A stretch of DNA of 64,000 nt, from the NCBI GenBank assembly GCA_016219375.1, contig JACRNC010000007.1, forward strand, positions 186,001 to 250,000, given 5' to 3'. The DNA is from Burkholderiales bacterium (GTDB lineage Bacteria > Pseudomonadota > Gammaproteobacteria > Burkholderiales > Burkholderiaceae_C). The position numbers and the translations under genes were made by a program. The notes under the pieces are model-generated. The model was not told the origin of the DNA, made no database searches, and worked only from the letters and a program-made list of their open reading frames with translations. Shown in pieces: positions 46,103 to 56,910 of this stretch; the stretch's first letter is position 1, and each line of letters begins with the position of its first letter.

Positions 46103-47149
46103 ATGCCTGCCCCCGACACCTCCACCCTCTCCCTGATCCGCCCCGACGACTGGCACCTGCACCTGCGTGACGGGGCGGCGCTGGCCTCGGTGCTGCCGGC
46201 CACCGCGCGGCAGTTCGCGCGGGCCATCGTCATGCCCAACCTCAAGCCGCCGGTGACCACGGCCGAGCAGGCGCGGGCCTATCGCGAGCGCATCCTGGCG
46301 GCCTTGCCGGCCGGTGCACGCTTCGAGCCGCTGATGACGCTCTACCTGACGGACAACACGCCGCCCGATGAAGTGCAGCGCGCGCGCGAGGCCGGCGTGG
46401 TCGCCTTCAAGCTCTACCCGGCCGGCGCCACCACCAACAGCGATGCCGGCGTGACCGACCTGCGCAAGACCCGGCGAACGCTGGAGGCCATGCAGCGCGA
46501 GGGCCTGATCCTGTGCGTGCACGGCGAGGTCACCCACCCGGCAGTCGACGTGTTCGACCGCGAGCGGGTCTTCATCGACGAGCAGCTCATCCCGCTGCGC
46601 CGCGACTTCCCCGAGCTGAAGATCGTCTTCGAGCACCTGACCACGCGCGAGGCCGCGCAGTACGTGGCCGAGGCGGACCGCTTCGTGGCCGCCACGATCA
46701 CGCCGCAGCACCTGCTCTACAACCGCAACGCGATCTTCATGGGTGGCGTGCGGCCGCACTACTACTGCCTGCCCATCCTCAAGCGCGAGGAGCACCGCGT
46801 GGCCCTGGTGCAGGCGGCCACCAGCGGCAGCCCCAAGTTCTTCCTGGGCACCGACAGTGCGCCGCATGCGGCCCACCTCAAGGAGCATGCCAGCGGCTGC
46901 GCCGGCTGCTACACCGCCCCCTGCGCCATCGAGCTCTATGCCGAGGCGTTCGAGGCCGCGGGTGCGCTGGACAAGCTGGAAGGCTTTGCCAGCTTCCACG
47001 GCGCCGACTTCTATGGCCTGCCGCGCAACACCGAGCGCGTGACGCTCAAGCGCGAGACCTGGACGGTGCCCGAGAGCCTGCCCTTTGGCGAGGCGGCCAC
47101 CATCAAGCCGCTGCGCGGCGGCGAGACGCTGCACTGGCGGCTCGTCTGA
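46103..47149 (+). CDS. pyrC: Dihydroorotase, class II
   Basis: The 348-residue zinc enzyme of pyrimidine synthesis closes carbamoyl aspartate to dihydroorotate. Metal ligands are visible: DDWHLHLRD (His18, His20), carboxylated Lys near 104 in FKLYPAG, CVHGEV, FEHLTT and the catalytic Asp in GTDSAPH. Length equals the E. coli PyrC type. The ATG at 46103 gives the usual N-terminus. Confidence 0.96.
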   Translation: MPAPDTSTLSLIRPDDWHLHLRDGAALASVLPATARQFARAIVMPNLKPPVTTAEQARAYRERILAALPAGARFEPLMTLYLTDNTPPDEVQRAREAGVVAFKLYPAGATTNSDAGVTDLRKTRRTLEAMQREGLILCVHGEVTHPAVDVFDRERVFIDEQLIPLRRDFPELKIVFEHLTTREAAQYVAEADRFVAATITPQHLLYNRNAIFMGGVRPHYYCLPILKREEHRVALVQAATSGSPKFFLGTDSAPHAAHLKEHASGCAGCYTAPCAIELYAEAFEAAGALDKLEGFASFHGADFYGLPRNTERVTLKRETWTVPESLPFGEAATIKPLRGGETLHWRLV

Positions 47150-47224
47150 TCACGGCCTGCACCCTCACGCCGGGCCGCCTGCCGCGGCACCGGATCACCG
47201 CATCACCCGCAACCTGAAGGCGAC

Positions 47225-48082
47225 ATGGCCCACACCGAACGCGATGCGCGCATCGCCCTGCTGATCGACGCCGACAACTCGCCGGCCAACAAGATCGACG
47301 TGATCCTGGCCGAGCTGGCCAAGTTCGGCGTGGCCAACATCCGCCGCGCCTACGGCAACTGGAAGAAGCAGGAGCTCAAGGGCTGGGAGACGGTGCTGCA
47401 CGAGTACGCCATCCGCCCCATCCAGCAGTTCGACATCTCCAAGGGCAAGAACGCCACGGACATGTGCATCGTCATCGATGCGCTGGAGCTGCTCTACACC
47501 GACCGGCCAGCGGCCTTTGGCATCGTGTCGTCCGACGGCGACTTCACGCCGCTGGTCATGCACCTGCGGGCCAAGGGCGCGGAGGTCTACGGCTTCGGCG
47601 CCAAGAAGACGCCCGCGCCCTTCGTCAACGCCTGCTCGCGCTTTCTCTTCCTGGAGAACCTGGGGCGCGACGAGGCGCCGCTGGACCTGGACCTGGACGA
47701 AGCCAAGCCGGCCAAGGGCCGTGGCCGCGGCAAGGCGGCGGACAAGTCGGGTGACAAGGCAGGCCAGGCCGCGGACAAGGGGGCCGACAAGGCCGCCGAC
47801 GCCGCCGAGCGCAACGGCGGCCCCACGCCGACCAACGTGCTCAAGCAGGATGCCAAGCTGGTCAACCTGCTGCGCCACGCGGTGGAGAACGCCGCCGGCG
47901 ACGACGGCTGGTCGCGCCTGGGCGCGGTGGGCAAGCAGATCGCCAACCAGGCGTCCTTCGATCCGCGCAACTACGGCTACAAGAAGCTGGGCGACCTGAT
48001 CGAGGCGACACAGCTTTTCGACATCGACCGCAGCGGCGCGCAGGTGGCCGTGCGCGACAAGCGGGTGGCCCGGCGCGGCTGA
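47225..48082 (+). CDS. NYN domain protein with C-terminal LOTUS/OST-HTH domain
   Basis: The 285-residue protein has an N-terminal NYN (PIN-like ribonuclease) domain with acidic active-site residues in LLIDADNSP (D15, D17), KNATDMCIVIDAL and VSSDGDFTPL. A Lys/Ala/Asp-rich linker (about 160-205) leads to a LOTUS-like RNA-binding domain ending with SFDPRNYGYKKLGDLIEAT. Such proteins are LabA-like and probably cleave or bind RNA. It is 75 bp after pyrC on the same strand. The target is unknown. Confidence 0.88.
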   Translation: MAHTERDARIALLIDADNSPANKIDVILAELAKFGVANIRRAYGNWKKQELKGWETVLHEYAIRPIQQFDISKGKNATDMCIVIDALELLYTDRPAAFGIVSSDGDFTPLVMHLRAKGAEVYGFGAKKTPAPFVNACSRFLFLENLGRDEAPLDLDLDEAKPAKGRGRGKAADKSGDKAGQAADKGADKAADAAERNGGPTPTNVLKQDAKLVNLLRHAVENAAGDDGWSRLGAVGKQIANQASFDPRNYGYKKLGDLIEATQLFDIDRSGAQVAVRDKRVARRG

Positions 48083-48124
48083 CCGCCCGGCCTGCCGCTC
48101 GCTCGTGCCGCTTACCCGTGCCGG

Positions 48125-49335
<1,211 letters not shown>

Positions 49336-49336
<1 letters not shown>

Positions 49337-50154
49337 CAGGCGGTCTCCTCGGCGGCGGCCGGCGCGTCGGGCACCTCGACGGGGTGGTCGTTGGGCCGGT
49401 CCTCGGCCACGCGGCCGTCCACGAAGCGCACGATGCGCCGCGCATAGGCGGCCATGTCGGGCTCGTGCGTGACCATCAGCACGGTGATGCCGCTGTCGCG
49501 GTTGAGCCGGGTGATGAGCTCCATGATCTCGCGGCTGCGGTGGGTGTCCAGGTTGCCGGTGGGCTCGTCGGCCAGCAGCACGGCGGGCTGGGTGGCGATG
49601 GCCCGGGCGATGGCCACGCGCTGCTGCTGCCCGCCGGAGAGCTCGGCCGGCGTGTGGTGCGCCCAGCCCTGCAGGCCCACCTGGGCCAGCGCGGCCTGCG
49701 CCAGGCGCGCGCGCGTGGCCGCCGGCTCGCCGCGGTAGAGCAGCGGCAGCTCCACGTTCTCCTGCGCCGAGGTGCGGCCCAGCAGGTTGTAGCCCTGGAA
49801 GACGAAGCCCAGGAAGTGCCGGCGCAGCAGCGCGCGTTGGTTGCGGTCCAGCGTCTCCACCGGCAGGCCGCGGAAGCGGTAGGAGCCGCTGCTCAGCACG
49901 TCCAGGCAGCCCAGGATGTTCATGGCCGTGGACTTGCCCGAGCCGCTGGGGCCCATGATGGCGACGAACTCCCCGGCGTGGACGATCAGGTCCACGTCCT
50001 TGAGCGCCTGGAAGGCGGTGGCGCCGCTGCCGTAGGTCTTGTTCACGCCGCGCAGCTCGATCAGCGGCGGGGCGGCGGCAGGGCCCGCCGTGGATGCGTC
50101 CTGGCCGCCTGGGTGCGATGCGGCCGCGACCGGCTGCGCGGCGGGCGTGCTCAT
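49336..50154 (-). CDS. MacB-type ABC transporter ATPase
   Basis: The 272-residue LolD/MacB-like ATPase has Walker A GPSGSGKS, Q-loop VFQGYNLL, signature LSGGQQQR, Walker B VLLADEPTGNLD and switch His in VTHEPDMA. The first 35 residues are an Ala/Pro-rich extension. The ATG at 50154 overlaps the adaptor stop codon. It energises the permease encoded next. Confidence 0.93.
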
Positions 50155-51464
50155 CGCGCGGCCTCGCTGCTGTCGGTGATCACGGCCTGGCCTTCGCGCA
50201 GCGCGCCGCCGCTGACCTCGGTGTGGCGGCCGTCGCTGGCGCCCACGGTGACGGCCACCTTGCGCGGCTGCCCGGCCTCCAGCACCCACACCGTCTGCGC
50301 GCTGCTGCGTGCGGCGGCGCGCTCGGCCGCCGGCTTGCGCGCCGTCTGCGGCGGGCGCGGCATGAACATGCGGCTGATGTTGCTGCCGCTGCCGCTGCCG
50401 GCGCCGGCTGCGGCATCGGCTGCAGCCGGCGGCGACCAGCGCAGCGCGGCATTGGGCACCAGCAGCACGCCGTCGCGGCGCAGCGTGGTGATCTCGGCCG
50501 TGGCCGTCATGCCCGGGCGGAGGCTGAGGTCGGCGTTGTCCACCTCCAGGATGGTCAGGTAGGACACGACGTTGTTGGTGGTGGTCGAGCCGTAGCCCAC
50601 ACGGGTGATGCGCGCCGGGTAGCTGCGGCCGGGGTAGGCGTCCACGGTGAAGGTGGCCTGCTGGCCCTCGCGCACCTGGCCGACGTCGGCCTCGTCCACC
50701 GCCACCTGCAGCTCCATCTGCGACAGGCTCTCGGCCAGCGTGAACAGCACCGGCGCCTGCAGCGAGGCGGCCACCGTCTGCCCGCGCGAGACCTTGCGCG
50801 TGAGCACCACGCCGTCGATGGGCGAGCGGATGCTGGCCTTGCCGATGTTGGTCTGGTTGGTGGCCACCGTGGCGCGCGCCTGCACCACGGCGGCGCGGGC
50901 GCTGGCCTCGTCGGCCACGGCGCGCTGCAGCGCCGCCTCGGCCGAGGCCAGCTCCAGCCGCGACGGCACCTGCCCGCCGGACAGGCGGGCGACCTCCTGC
51001 TGCCGCGCAAGGGTGGTGCGCGCCTCCTGCGTGGTCGCGGCCTTGAGCTGCACCGCGGCCTCGGCGGCGGCCAGCGCGCCGCGCGAGCGCACCAGCTCGT
51101 CGTTGAGCTTGGACAGGTCCAGCCGCGCCAGCTCCTGGCCCTTGCGCACGCGGTCGTTGTCGTCCACCTGCACCACGTCGATGGTGCCGGACAGCTCGCT
51201 GCCCACGTCCACCTGGTTGGTCGGCTGCAGGTTGCCGGTGGCCGTCACGCGCACGACCAGGTTGCCGCGGCTGGCGGCCTCGGTCTGGTAGGTGATGCGC
51301 GGCTGGGCGGCCTGGCCGCGCCAGGCGAGCACGGCGCCGGCCACCACGAGCAGCGCCAGCAGCCCGAGCAGCGGCCGCAGCCCGCGCCGCCAGCGCGGGG
51401 CGGCAGCGCCGTCAGGGCGCAGGCCGACGGCGGTGGCGACGGAGGCGGGATCGGGTGCGGTCAT
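50151..51464 (-). CDS. MacA-like periplasmic adaptor (HlyD family)
   Basis: The 437-residue protein has one N-terminal membrane anchor (LLGLLALLVVAGAVLAW), a lipoyl half-motif (VRVTATGNLQPTNQVDVGSE), a long alpha-hairpin (about 120-200), the second lipoyl half (ASIRSPIDGVVL) and beta-barrel/MP domains. A Ser/Gly-rich insert (GAGSGSGSN, RMFMPRPP) near residue 360 is unusual. It links the inner-membrane ABC parts to an outer-membrane channel. Confidence 0.92.
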   Translation of the reverse strand: MTAPDPASVATAVGLRPDGAAAPRWRRGLRPLLGLLALLVVAGAVLAWRGQAAQPRITYQTEAASRGNLVVRVTATGNLQPTNQVDVGSELSGTIDVVQVDDNDRVRKGQELARLDLSKLNDELVRSRGALAAAEAAVQLKAATTQEARTTLARQQEVARLSGGQVPSRLELASAEAALQRAVADEASARAAVVQARATVATNQTNIGKASIRSPIDGVVLTRKVSRGQTVAASLQAPVLFTLAESLSQMELQVAVDEADVGQVREGQQATFTVDAYPGRSYPARITRVGYGSTTTNNVVSYLTILEVDNADLSLRPGMTATAEITTLRRDGVLLVPNAALRWSPPAAADAAAGAGSGSGSNISRMFMPRPPQTARKPAAERAAARSSAQTVWVLEAGQPRKVAVTVGASDGRHTEVSGGALREGQAVITDSSEAAR

Positions 51465-51533
51465 GGCAGGCGGGGCAAGGGCGGAGGGAAGGTGGGACGG
51501 GAAGGGCGGACGGCCGGCGCCGCACGGGTGGGC

Positions 51534-53180
51534 TCAGCGCGCGGGTGCGGATCGGGCGGCCGGGGCGGGCGAGGCGGATGCAGTCGCAGTCGATGCAGGC
51601 GATGCAGTTGATGCAGTTGATGCAAGCGGTGCAGGCGATGCGGTGGCCGAAGCCGGGGTGCCCGCCATGCCGGCCGCCGGCCCCGTGCCCGCTGCGGCGG
51701 GCACGTCTGCCGCCGGCACCGCGTCCCAGCCGCCGCCCAGCGCCTTGTGCAGGCGGATCCAGGCGGTCAGCTCGTCGGCGCGGGCGCTGGCCAGGCTGTC
51801 TTCGGTGGACAGCAGGCTGCGCTCGGTGTCCAGCACGGTGCGGAAGTCGATCACCCCGCCCTGGTACTGGATGCGCGCCAGGCGGGCGGCCTCGCGCGCG
51901 GCGGTGGCGGCGCCGTCCAGTGCGGCCACGCGGCGGCGGGCGGCGTCCAGCGCGGCCAGGGCGGATTCGACCTCGCCGGCCGCGGCGCGCACGGTCTGCT
52001 CCCAGGCGATGGCCGCGCGCTGCTGCACGGCGTCCTGCGCCTCAGCCTGGGCCTTGAGGCTGCCGGCGTCGAAGAGCGGGGCGGTGAGGCTGGCGGCCAG
52101 CGACGAGGTGGCCGCATCGCCGCGCCCCAGGGCCGATGCGCCGAGCGCCTGCAGCCCCAGCGTGCCGCTGAGCGTCAGGCGCGGATAGCGGGCGGCCTGG
52201 GCCTGGCGGCTGCGTGCGGCCTCGGCCTGCCACTGCTGCTCGGCGGCGCGCACGTCGGGCCGCTGGCGCAGGGTCTCGGCCGGGATGCCCAGGGCCGGCA
52301 CGGCGGGCACGCCCGGCAGGCCGCCGGCCGGCGACACGCGGGCCTGCAGCTCGGCGGCCGGCAGCGCGGTCAGCGTGGCCAGGCTCTCCAGCGTCTCGGC
52401 CAGGCTGCCGCGCAGGGCGTCGGCCTGGGCGCGGGTCTGCTCGGCCGCGGTGCGGGCCTGCTGCACCTCCAGCGTGCCGATCAGGCCGGCCTGCGCCCGC
52501 CAGTCCGTCAGCTGCAGCGTCTGCAGCTGGGTGTCCAGGCTGCGCCGCGCCACGTCCAGGCGCAGCTGCTGGGCGCGCCACTGGGCATACAGCCGCGCGG
52601 TTTCCGCCGCCAGCGTCAGCCGCGCGTCATCCAGACTGGCCTGGCTGGCGCGCAGGTCGGCACGCGCGGCCTCGCCGGCCGCTGCCAGGCGGCCGAAGAG
52701 ATCGGCCTCCCACGAGGCGTCGAAGCCGGCGTTGTAGAGGTCGCGCGTCACGCCCGCGCCGACGGCCGTCGAGCCGTCGCTGCGGCTGGCACCGGCGCTG
52801 GCCGACAGCGCCGGCCAGCGGTCCGCATCGGCCACGGTGACGCGGGCACGGGCCTCGCGCACGCGGGCCTGGGCGGTGCGCACGTCGGCCGCCGCATTCC
52901 AGGCCTGGGCGATCAGGGCATCCAGCTCGGCATCGCCCAGCGCCTGCCACCAAGCGGTGGCCGGTGTCACCGCGGCGACGGCCGGCTGCAGCGTGGTGGC
53001 CTGCGCGCTGGTGGTCGGCTGGCCGGGGGCGGGCGCATGTCGCCAGGCCTGCGGCACCGGCAGCGCCGGTGGCGGGGGCGACACGCCGGCGCAGGCGCTC
53101 AGCAGCACACTGGCCACGCACAGCAGGGCAGCGCCGACGGCCCTCAGCCGTTCAGCGCCGGCGCGGTCACGCCGCGGCAC
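51534..53180 (-). CDS. NodT/TolC-family outer-membrane efflux lipoprotein
   Basis: The protein has a lipoprotein signal (VGAALLCVASVLLSAC) and two repeated outer-membrane-efflux halves: helices rich in Ala/Arg/Glu, YNAGFDASWEADLFGRL and RYPRLTLSGTLGLQ with LTAPLFDAG. The tail of about 45 residues is a low-complexity Ala/Ser/Thr/Pro repeat. It should be the exit duct for the MacAB-like pump, encoded 69 bp downstream. The GTG at 53180 leaves 30 residues before the lipid cysteine; a GTG at 53252 is in frame but makes the signal too long. Confidence 0.85.
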   Translation of the reverse strand: MPRRDRAGAERLRAVGAALLCVASVLLSACAGVSPPPPALPVPQAWRHAPAPGQPTTSAQATTLQPAVAAVTPATAWWQALGDAELDALIAQAWNAAADVRTAQARVREARARVTVADADRWPALSASAGASRSDGSTAVGAGVTRDLYNAGFDASWEADLFGRLAAAGEAARADLRASQASLDDARLTLAAETARLYAQWRAQQLRLDVARRSLDTQLQTLQLTDWRAQAGLIGTLEVQQARTAAEQTRAQADALRGSLAETLESLATLTALPAAELQARVSPAGGLPGVPAVPALGIPAETLRQRPDVRAAEQQWQAEAARSRQAQAARYPRLTLSGTLGLQALGASALGRGDAATSSLAASLTAPLFDAGSLKAQAEAQDAVQQRAAIAWEQTVRAAAGEVESALAALDAARRRVAALDGAATAAREAARLARIQYQGGVIDFRTVLDTERSLLSTEDSLASARADELTAWIRLHKALGGGWDAVPAADVPAAAGTGPAAGMAGTPASATASPAPLASTASTASPASTATASASPAPAARSAPAR

Positions 53181-53252
53181 GCTGTGCGGCCCTTCAGCTG
53201 CGGCGCGTCGCAACGACGGCCGGCCCGCCGCGCGGCCGTCAGACGGCAGCAC

Positions 53253-53527
53253 GGCGCATCGAGAGGAATCCAGACATGGCTCAACGATAAGGCGCCCACC
53301 AGGGGGCCTGGATGTCGCCTGGGTAAAGAAACGTCATCCCGCCGCCCGCAGAGCGCTCCTTTTGCTCAGGATCAAGCGCCGCGAGCGGCTGCGCGGGTGC
53401 ACTGCCGCTCCACGGCAGGCAAGAGCCTTGCTGATGCTGCAAGGCCGTCGCCCAGGCGCCCGTCACCGCGGGCCATGCCGCTGCGGCCACCGCGTCTACC
53501 TTTTTTCGCATTCCTCCCCGTCCGCCC
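53253..53527. other. Divergent region between efflux operon and phasin-like gene
   Basis: No gene is supported. A short frame from 53278 (minus strand, MSGFLSMRRAAV) stops after 12 codons. No strong promoter is recognised. Confidence 0.4.
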
Positions 53528-53938
53528 ATGCCGCGTCGCCGCCCGCCCCCCCTGCCCGCCGCCGTCCAGGCCGCCGAGATCGCCTGGGCCGCGCCCCAGG
53601 TGATCGCCCTGCGCAGCCTGCGCATGCTGGCCGCCGGCCACGCGCCGTCCGCCCGCGACCGGCGCGAGTTCACCGTCATGGGCACCGAGAAGGTGCTGGC
53701 CTGGCAGCGCTCGATGGCCGCGATGGGGCAGGAGGCGCTGCGCGCCCAGCAGGACTGGATGGCCCAGGCCGTGAGCCAGGGCATGAGCTGGTGGACCAGC
53801 CCGTGGACGGCCTGGTCCGGCATGGGCCTGCAGGCCACGCAGCAGGTGCACGAGGCCTGCCACCGCGTGCTGCAGCACGGCCTGCATCCGGTGCACAGCC
53901 GCGTCACGGCCAATGCGCGGCGCCTGCGCAAGGGCTGA
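53528..53938 (+). CDS. Polyhydroxyalkanoate granule-associated phasin-like protein
   Basis: The 136-residue protein has PSARDRREFTVMGTEKVLAW in the middle and a tail GLHPVHSRVTANARRL, both typical of a small Burkholderiales phasin family on PHA granules. The helical Ala/Gln/Met-rich middle fits surface binding. No PHA synthesis gene is in the window. Confidence 0.7.
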   Translation: MPRRRPPPLPAAVQAAEIAWAAPQVIALRSLRMLAAGHAPSARDRREFTVMGTEKVLAWQRSMAAMGQEALRAQQDWMAQAVSQGMSWWTSPWTAWSGMGLQATQQVHEACHRVLQHGLHPVHSRVTANARRLRKG

Positions 53939-54103
53939 TCCGCCGCGCTGACCGACGGGGCCCCGCGCCGGGACTGACGGCCGCCCGCCCCCACCGATCC
54001 GCATCAAGCGCCGCCGGCTTGCGGCCGATATCCCGTGCGCATTCCCGCTTGACGGCCTGGGGCGCGCGGCGCACCGTCAGGCCTGGCCTTGCCCACCGCG
54101 CCC

Positions 54104-54967
54104 ATGCTGCACCTGCGCTTTCCCCATCTGGTCTCGCCGTGGCCCATGCTCATGGCGCTGGCAGCCAGCATCCCGGCCTTCTACGACTCGCTGCTGCCCA
54201 CGCCGGAGAGCTGGGCCGAGTCGCTCTACGTGCTCAGCGCGCTGATGGTGTGGCTGTCGGCGTGGTCCACGCGCCGCACGCCGGGTGCCGCCCCCCGGCG
54301 CGGGCGGCGGCAGCGGCTGCTGCACGAGGGCGGGGCGGATGTCGCCCTGGGCGCGGCCCTGCTGGTGTGCGCGGCGCTGCCGCCCAGCCATGCCTCGCGC
54401 GCGGCTCTGGCCTGGCGGCTGGTGGTGGCCCTGGTCACGCTGGCCCGGGTGCTGATGCTCAGCAAGCCGCTCTTCGCCCGCACCGGGCTGGCGCGGCTGC
54501 TGGCGATGGCCGCCGCGGTGCTGGGCCTGTGCGGCATCGGCTACTACTGGATCGACCCGGAGGTCACCACGCTGTCCGACGGCCTGTGGCTGGCCTTCAC
54601 CACCGCGGCCACCGTGGGCTATGGCGACCTGGTGCCCTCGTCCACCGCCTCGCGCATCTTCTCGATGTTCGTGGTGCTGCTGGGCTATGGCGTGCTGTCG
54701 CTGGTGACGGCCAGCATCGCCGCCATGTTCGTCGACACGCAGGAGCGCCAGGTCGAGCGCGACATCCTGCGCGGCCTGCACACCGAGATCGCCAGCCTGC
54801 GCCAGGAGATCGTCGAGCTGCGCACCGCGCTGGACGCCGCGCCGCCCGCTGCACCGCCCGCCACCGCAGGCCTTGCACCGCAGCCGGCTGCCGACACTGC
54901 GCAGGGCGCGCGCCCCGCGCCGGCCCGGGGCCTGCCGCGCCAGCCGGCCGACGAGACGCGGGCCTGA
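54104..54967 (+). CDS. Two-helix-pore potassium channel protein
   Basis: The 287-residue membrane protein has five or six hydrophobic segments and a pore loop with selectivity filter TTAATVGYGDL near residue 168, followed by the inner helix VLLGYGVLSLVTASIAAMFV. A cytoplasmic coiled coil (RDILRGLHTEIASLRQEIVELRTAL) and Pro/Ala-rich tail follow. It resembles Kch/voltage-type channels, without a clear S4. A TTG at 54089 could extend it by five residues. Confidence 0.87.
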   Translation: MLHLRFPHLVSPWPMLMALAASIPAFYDSLLPTPESWAESLYVLSALMVWLSAWSTRRTPGAAPRRGRRQRLLHEGGADVALGAALLVCAALPPSHASRAALAWRLVVALVTLARVLMLSKPLFARTGLARLLAMAAAVLGLCGIGYYWIDPEVTTLSDGLWLAFTTAATVGYGDLVPSSTASRIFSMFVVLLGYGVLSLVTASIAAMFVDTQERQVERDILRGLHTEIASLRQEIVELRTALDAAPPAAPPATAGLAPQPAADTAQGARPAPARGLPRQPADETRA

Positions 54968-55020
54968 GCCTGCGTGCCGAGTTGGTCGGCTCCGGCCCAG
55001 GCGTTCAGGCGTTCAGGCGC

Positions 55021-55947
55021 TCAGGCGCCTTCCACCGGCAGGTAGCCGTCCACCGACAGGTAGCGCTCGCCGGTGTCGTAGTTGAAGCCCAGCACCCGCG
55101 CGCCGGCCGGCAGCTCGGGCAGCTTCTTGGCGATCGCCGCCAGCGTGGCGCCCGACGAGATGCCCACCAGGATGCCCTCCTCGCGCGCCGCGCGGCGGCC
55201 GTATTCGCGCGCCTCCTCGGCCTCCACCTGGATCACGCCGTCCAGCAGCTGCGTGTGCAGGTTGGCCGGCACGAAGCCCGCGCCGATGCCCTGGATGGGG
55301 TGGGGCGCCGGGCTGCCGCCGCTGATCACCGGCGAGGCGCTGGGCTCCACCGCAAACACCTTGAGCCTGGGGAAGCGCTCCTTGAGCAGCTTGGCGCAGC
55401 CGGTGATGTGCCCGCCCGTGCCCACGCCGGTGATCAGCGCATCCAGTCCTTCGGGGAAGTCCTCGGCGATCTCCTGCGCCGTGGTGCGCAGGTGCACGTC
55501 GATGTTGGCCGGGTTCTCGAACTGCTGCGGCATCCACGCGCCGGGCGTGGAGGCGACGATCTCCTGCGCGCGGGCGATCGCGCCCTTCATGCCCTTCTCG
55601 CGCGGCGTCAGGTCGAAGCGCGCGCCATAGGCCAGCATCAGCCGCCGGCGCTCGATGCTCATGCTGTCGGGCATCACCAGGATCAGCGTGTAGCCCTTCA
55701 CGGCCGCCACCATCGCCAGCCCGATGCCGGTGTTGCCCGATGTCGGCTCCACGATGGTGCCACCCGGCTTGAGCACGCCGCTGCGCTCGGCCTCTTCCAC
55801 CATCGCCAGCGCGATGCGGTCCTTGATCGAGCCGCCGGGGTTGCTGCGCTCGGACTTCACCCACACCTCATGGCTGCTGCCGAAGAGCCGGTTGATGCGG
55901 ATGTGCGGCGTGCGGCCGATGGTCTCCAGGATGTTTTGGGCCTTCAT
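55021..55947 (-). CDS. cysK: Cysteine synthase A (O-acetylserine sulfhydrylase)
   Basis: The 308-residue PLP enzyme makes cysteine from O-acetylserine and sulfide. The PLP lysine is Lys42 in NPGGSIKDR; substrate loop PTSGNTGIG is near residues 69-77, and phosphate-binding GVGTGGH near 176. The ATG at 55947 has AAGGAG eight bases upstream. It appears to be a single gene. CysK is favoured over CysM by the [10 protein letters not shown] segment. Confidence 0.93.
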   Translation of the reverse strand: MKAQNILETIGRTPHIRINRLFGSSHEVWVKSERSNPGGSIKDRIALAMVEEAERSGVLKPGGTIVEPTSGNTGIGLAMVAAVKGYTLILVMPDSMSIERRRLMLAYGARFDLTPREKGMKGAIARAQEIVASTPGAWMPQQFENPANIDVHLRTTAQEIAEDFPEGLDALITGVGTGGHITGCAKLLKERFPRLKVFAVEPSASPVISGGSPAPHPIQGIGAGFVPANLHTQLLDGVIQVEAEEAREYGRRAAREEGILVGISSGATLAAIAKKLPELPAGARVLGFNYDTGERYLSVDGYLPVEGA

Positions 55948-56142
55948 GGCGTGCTCCTTGTTCGATGGTCGGGCCCCGCGGCGCGGCGGCGGCTCCACCA
56001 CGCCCGGACATGCCCGGCAGCATAAACAAGTGCCGCCACCACCGCAGCCGGCCATCCTTGCTGGGTGCAGGTGCTTGTGCGTGCTGCGCATGAGGGCACT
56101 TGCCCCAGCGCCTACGGCCTCACACGTGCCAACCCGCCACGC

Positions 56143-56910
56143 TCAGCGACCGTCCGGCCCGGCTGCGCACTGGCGCAAGCGCTCCCGCGCGTCGGGCACC
56201 GTCCCGATGCGGTTGGGATTACCCAGGCAGCCATCGTCCTGCTCGATGGTCACCGCGCCGTTCCTGGCCGCCAGCCGCAGGCGCACCGTCATGCGTCGCC
56301 AGCCGGATCCGATATCGCCGACCTTGCCCGCCACCGGGCCGTCCACCGGAAAGTACTGCACCGTCAGGAGCAGCTCGTTGCGCACCTTGTCGCCCATGCC
56401 CGCGCTCAATACGGCATTGCAGAAATAGGGCCGCGGCTCGTCGATGCGGATGGTGTGGAAGCCGACTTCCCTGAAGCTGCCGTCAAAGACGAACACATGG
56501 CATCCGCGCGTGTAGCGCTGTCCCTCCACGCACTGGTACGTGGGCGCGCGGTCATACGGCGCCGGCGTGCAGACCTCATCCTTCCGCTTGCGCTCCATGA
56601 ACAGCATGGGCTGCAGGTAGTACCTGGTTTCGTCGATGAACAGCTTGTAGGGGAGCTCAGTCTCGGCAAGGCCTCGGGGCCCTGGGGGCGGGACGGCGTT
56701 GCGTGCGGCCGCGGCCCGGATGCCGGCTTTCTCAACTTGCGCGCCTTCGTCAAGGTGCGGTGGCACCAGCCTGCCGTCCGGCTCGAATCCCGTGCCCCAA
56801 TCTGCTGACAGGCGCACTGCTGCATTTGCCATCGACACGACACCTGATGTGGCTGAGGCCAGCAGCCACAGGGTTGTGGCTTCAAGCAACACTCGCGCTG
56901 TATCTCTCAT
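56143..56910 (-). CDS. Secreted hypothetical protein, candidate immunity protein
   Basis: The 255-residue protein has a signal peptide ending VSMANA and several cysteines (EVCTPAPYDRAPTYQCVEG, YTRGCHVFVFDG, QDDGCLGN) suited to periplasmic disulfides. The family is not recognised. Its start overlaps the muramidase effector stop by 29 bp. A periplasmic partner immediately after a periplasm-acting effector is the usual place for an immunity protein, so protection from the muramidase is inferred. Confidence 0.6.
   Translation of the reverse strand: MRDTARVLLEATTLWLLASATSGVVSMANAAVRLSADWGTGFEPDGRLVPPHLDEGAQVEKAGIRAAAARNAVPPPGPRGLAETELPYKLFIDETRYYLQPMLFMERKRKDEVCTPAPYDRAPTYQCVEGQRYTRGCHVFVFDGSFREVGFHTIRIDEPRPYFCNAVLSAGMGDKVRNELLLTVQYFPVDGPVAGKVGDIGSGWRRMTVRLRLAARNGAVTIEQDDGCLGNPNRIGTVPDARERLRQCAAGPDGR

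Noticed and set aside
51590-51650. GATGCAGTT-type repeats as a regulatory array
   Set aside because: They code the low-complexity tail of the efflux lipoprotein.
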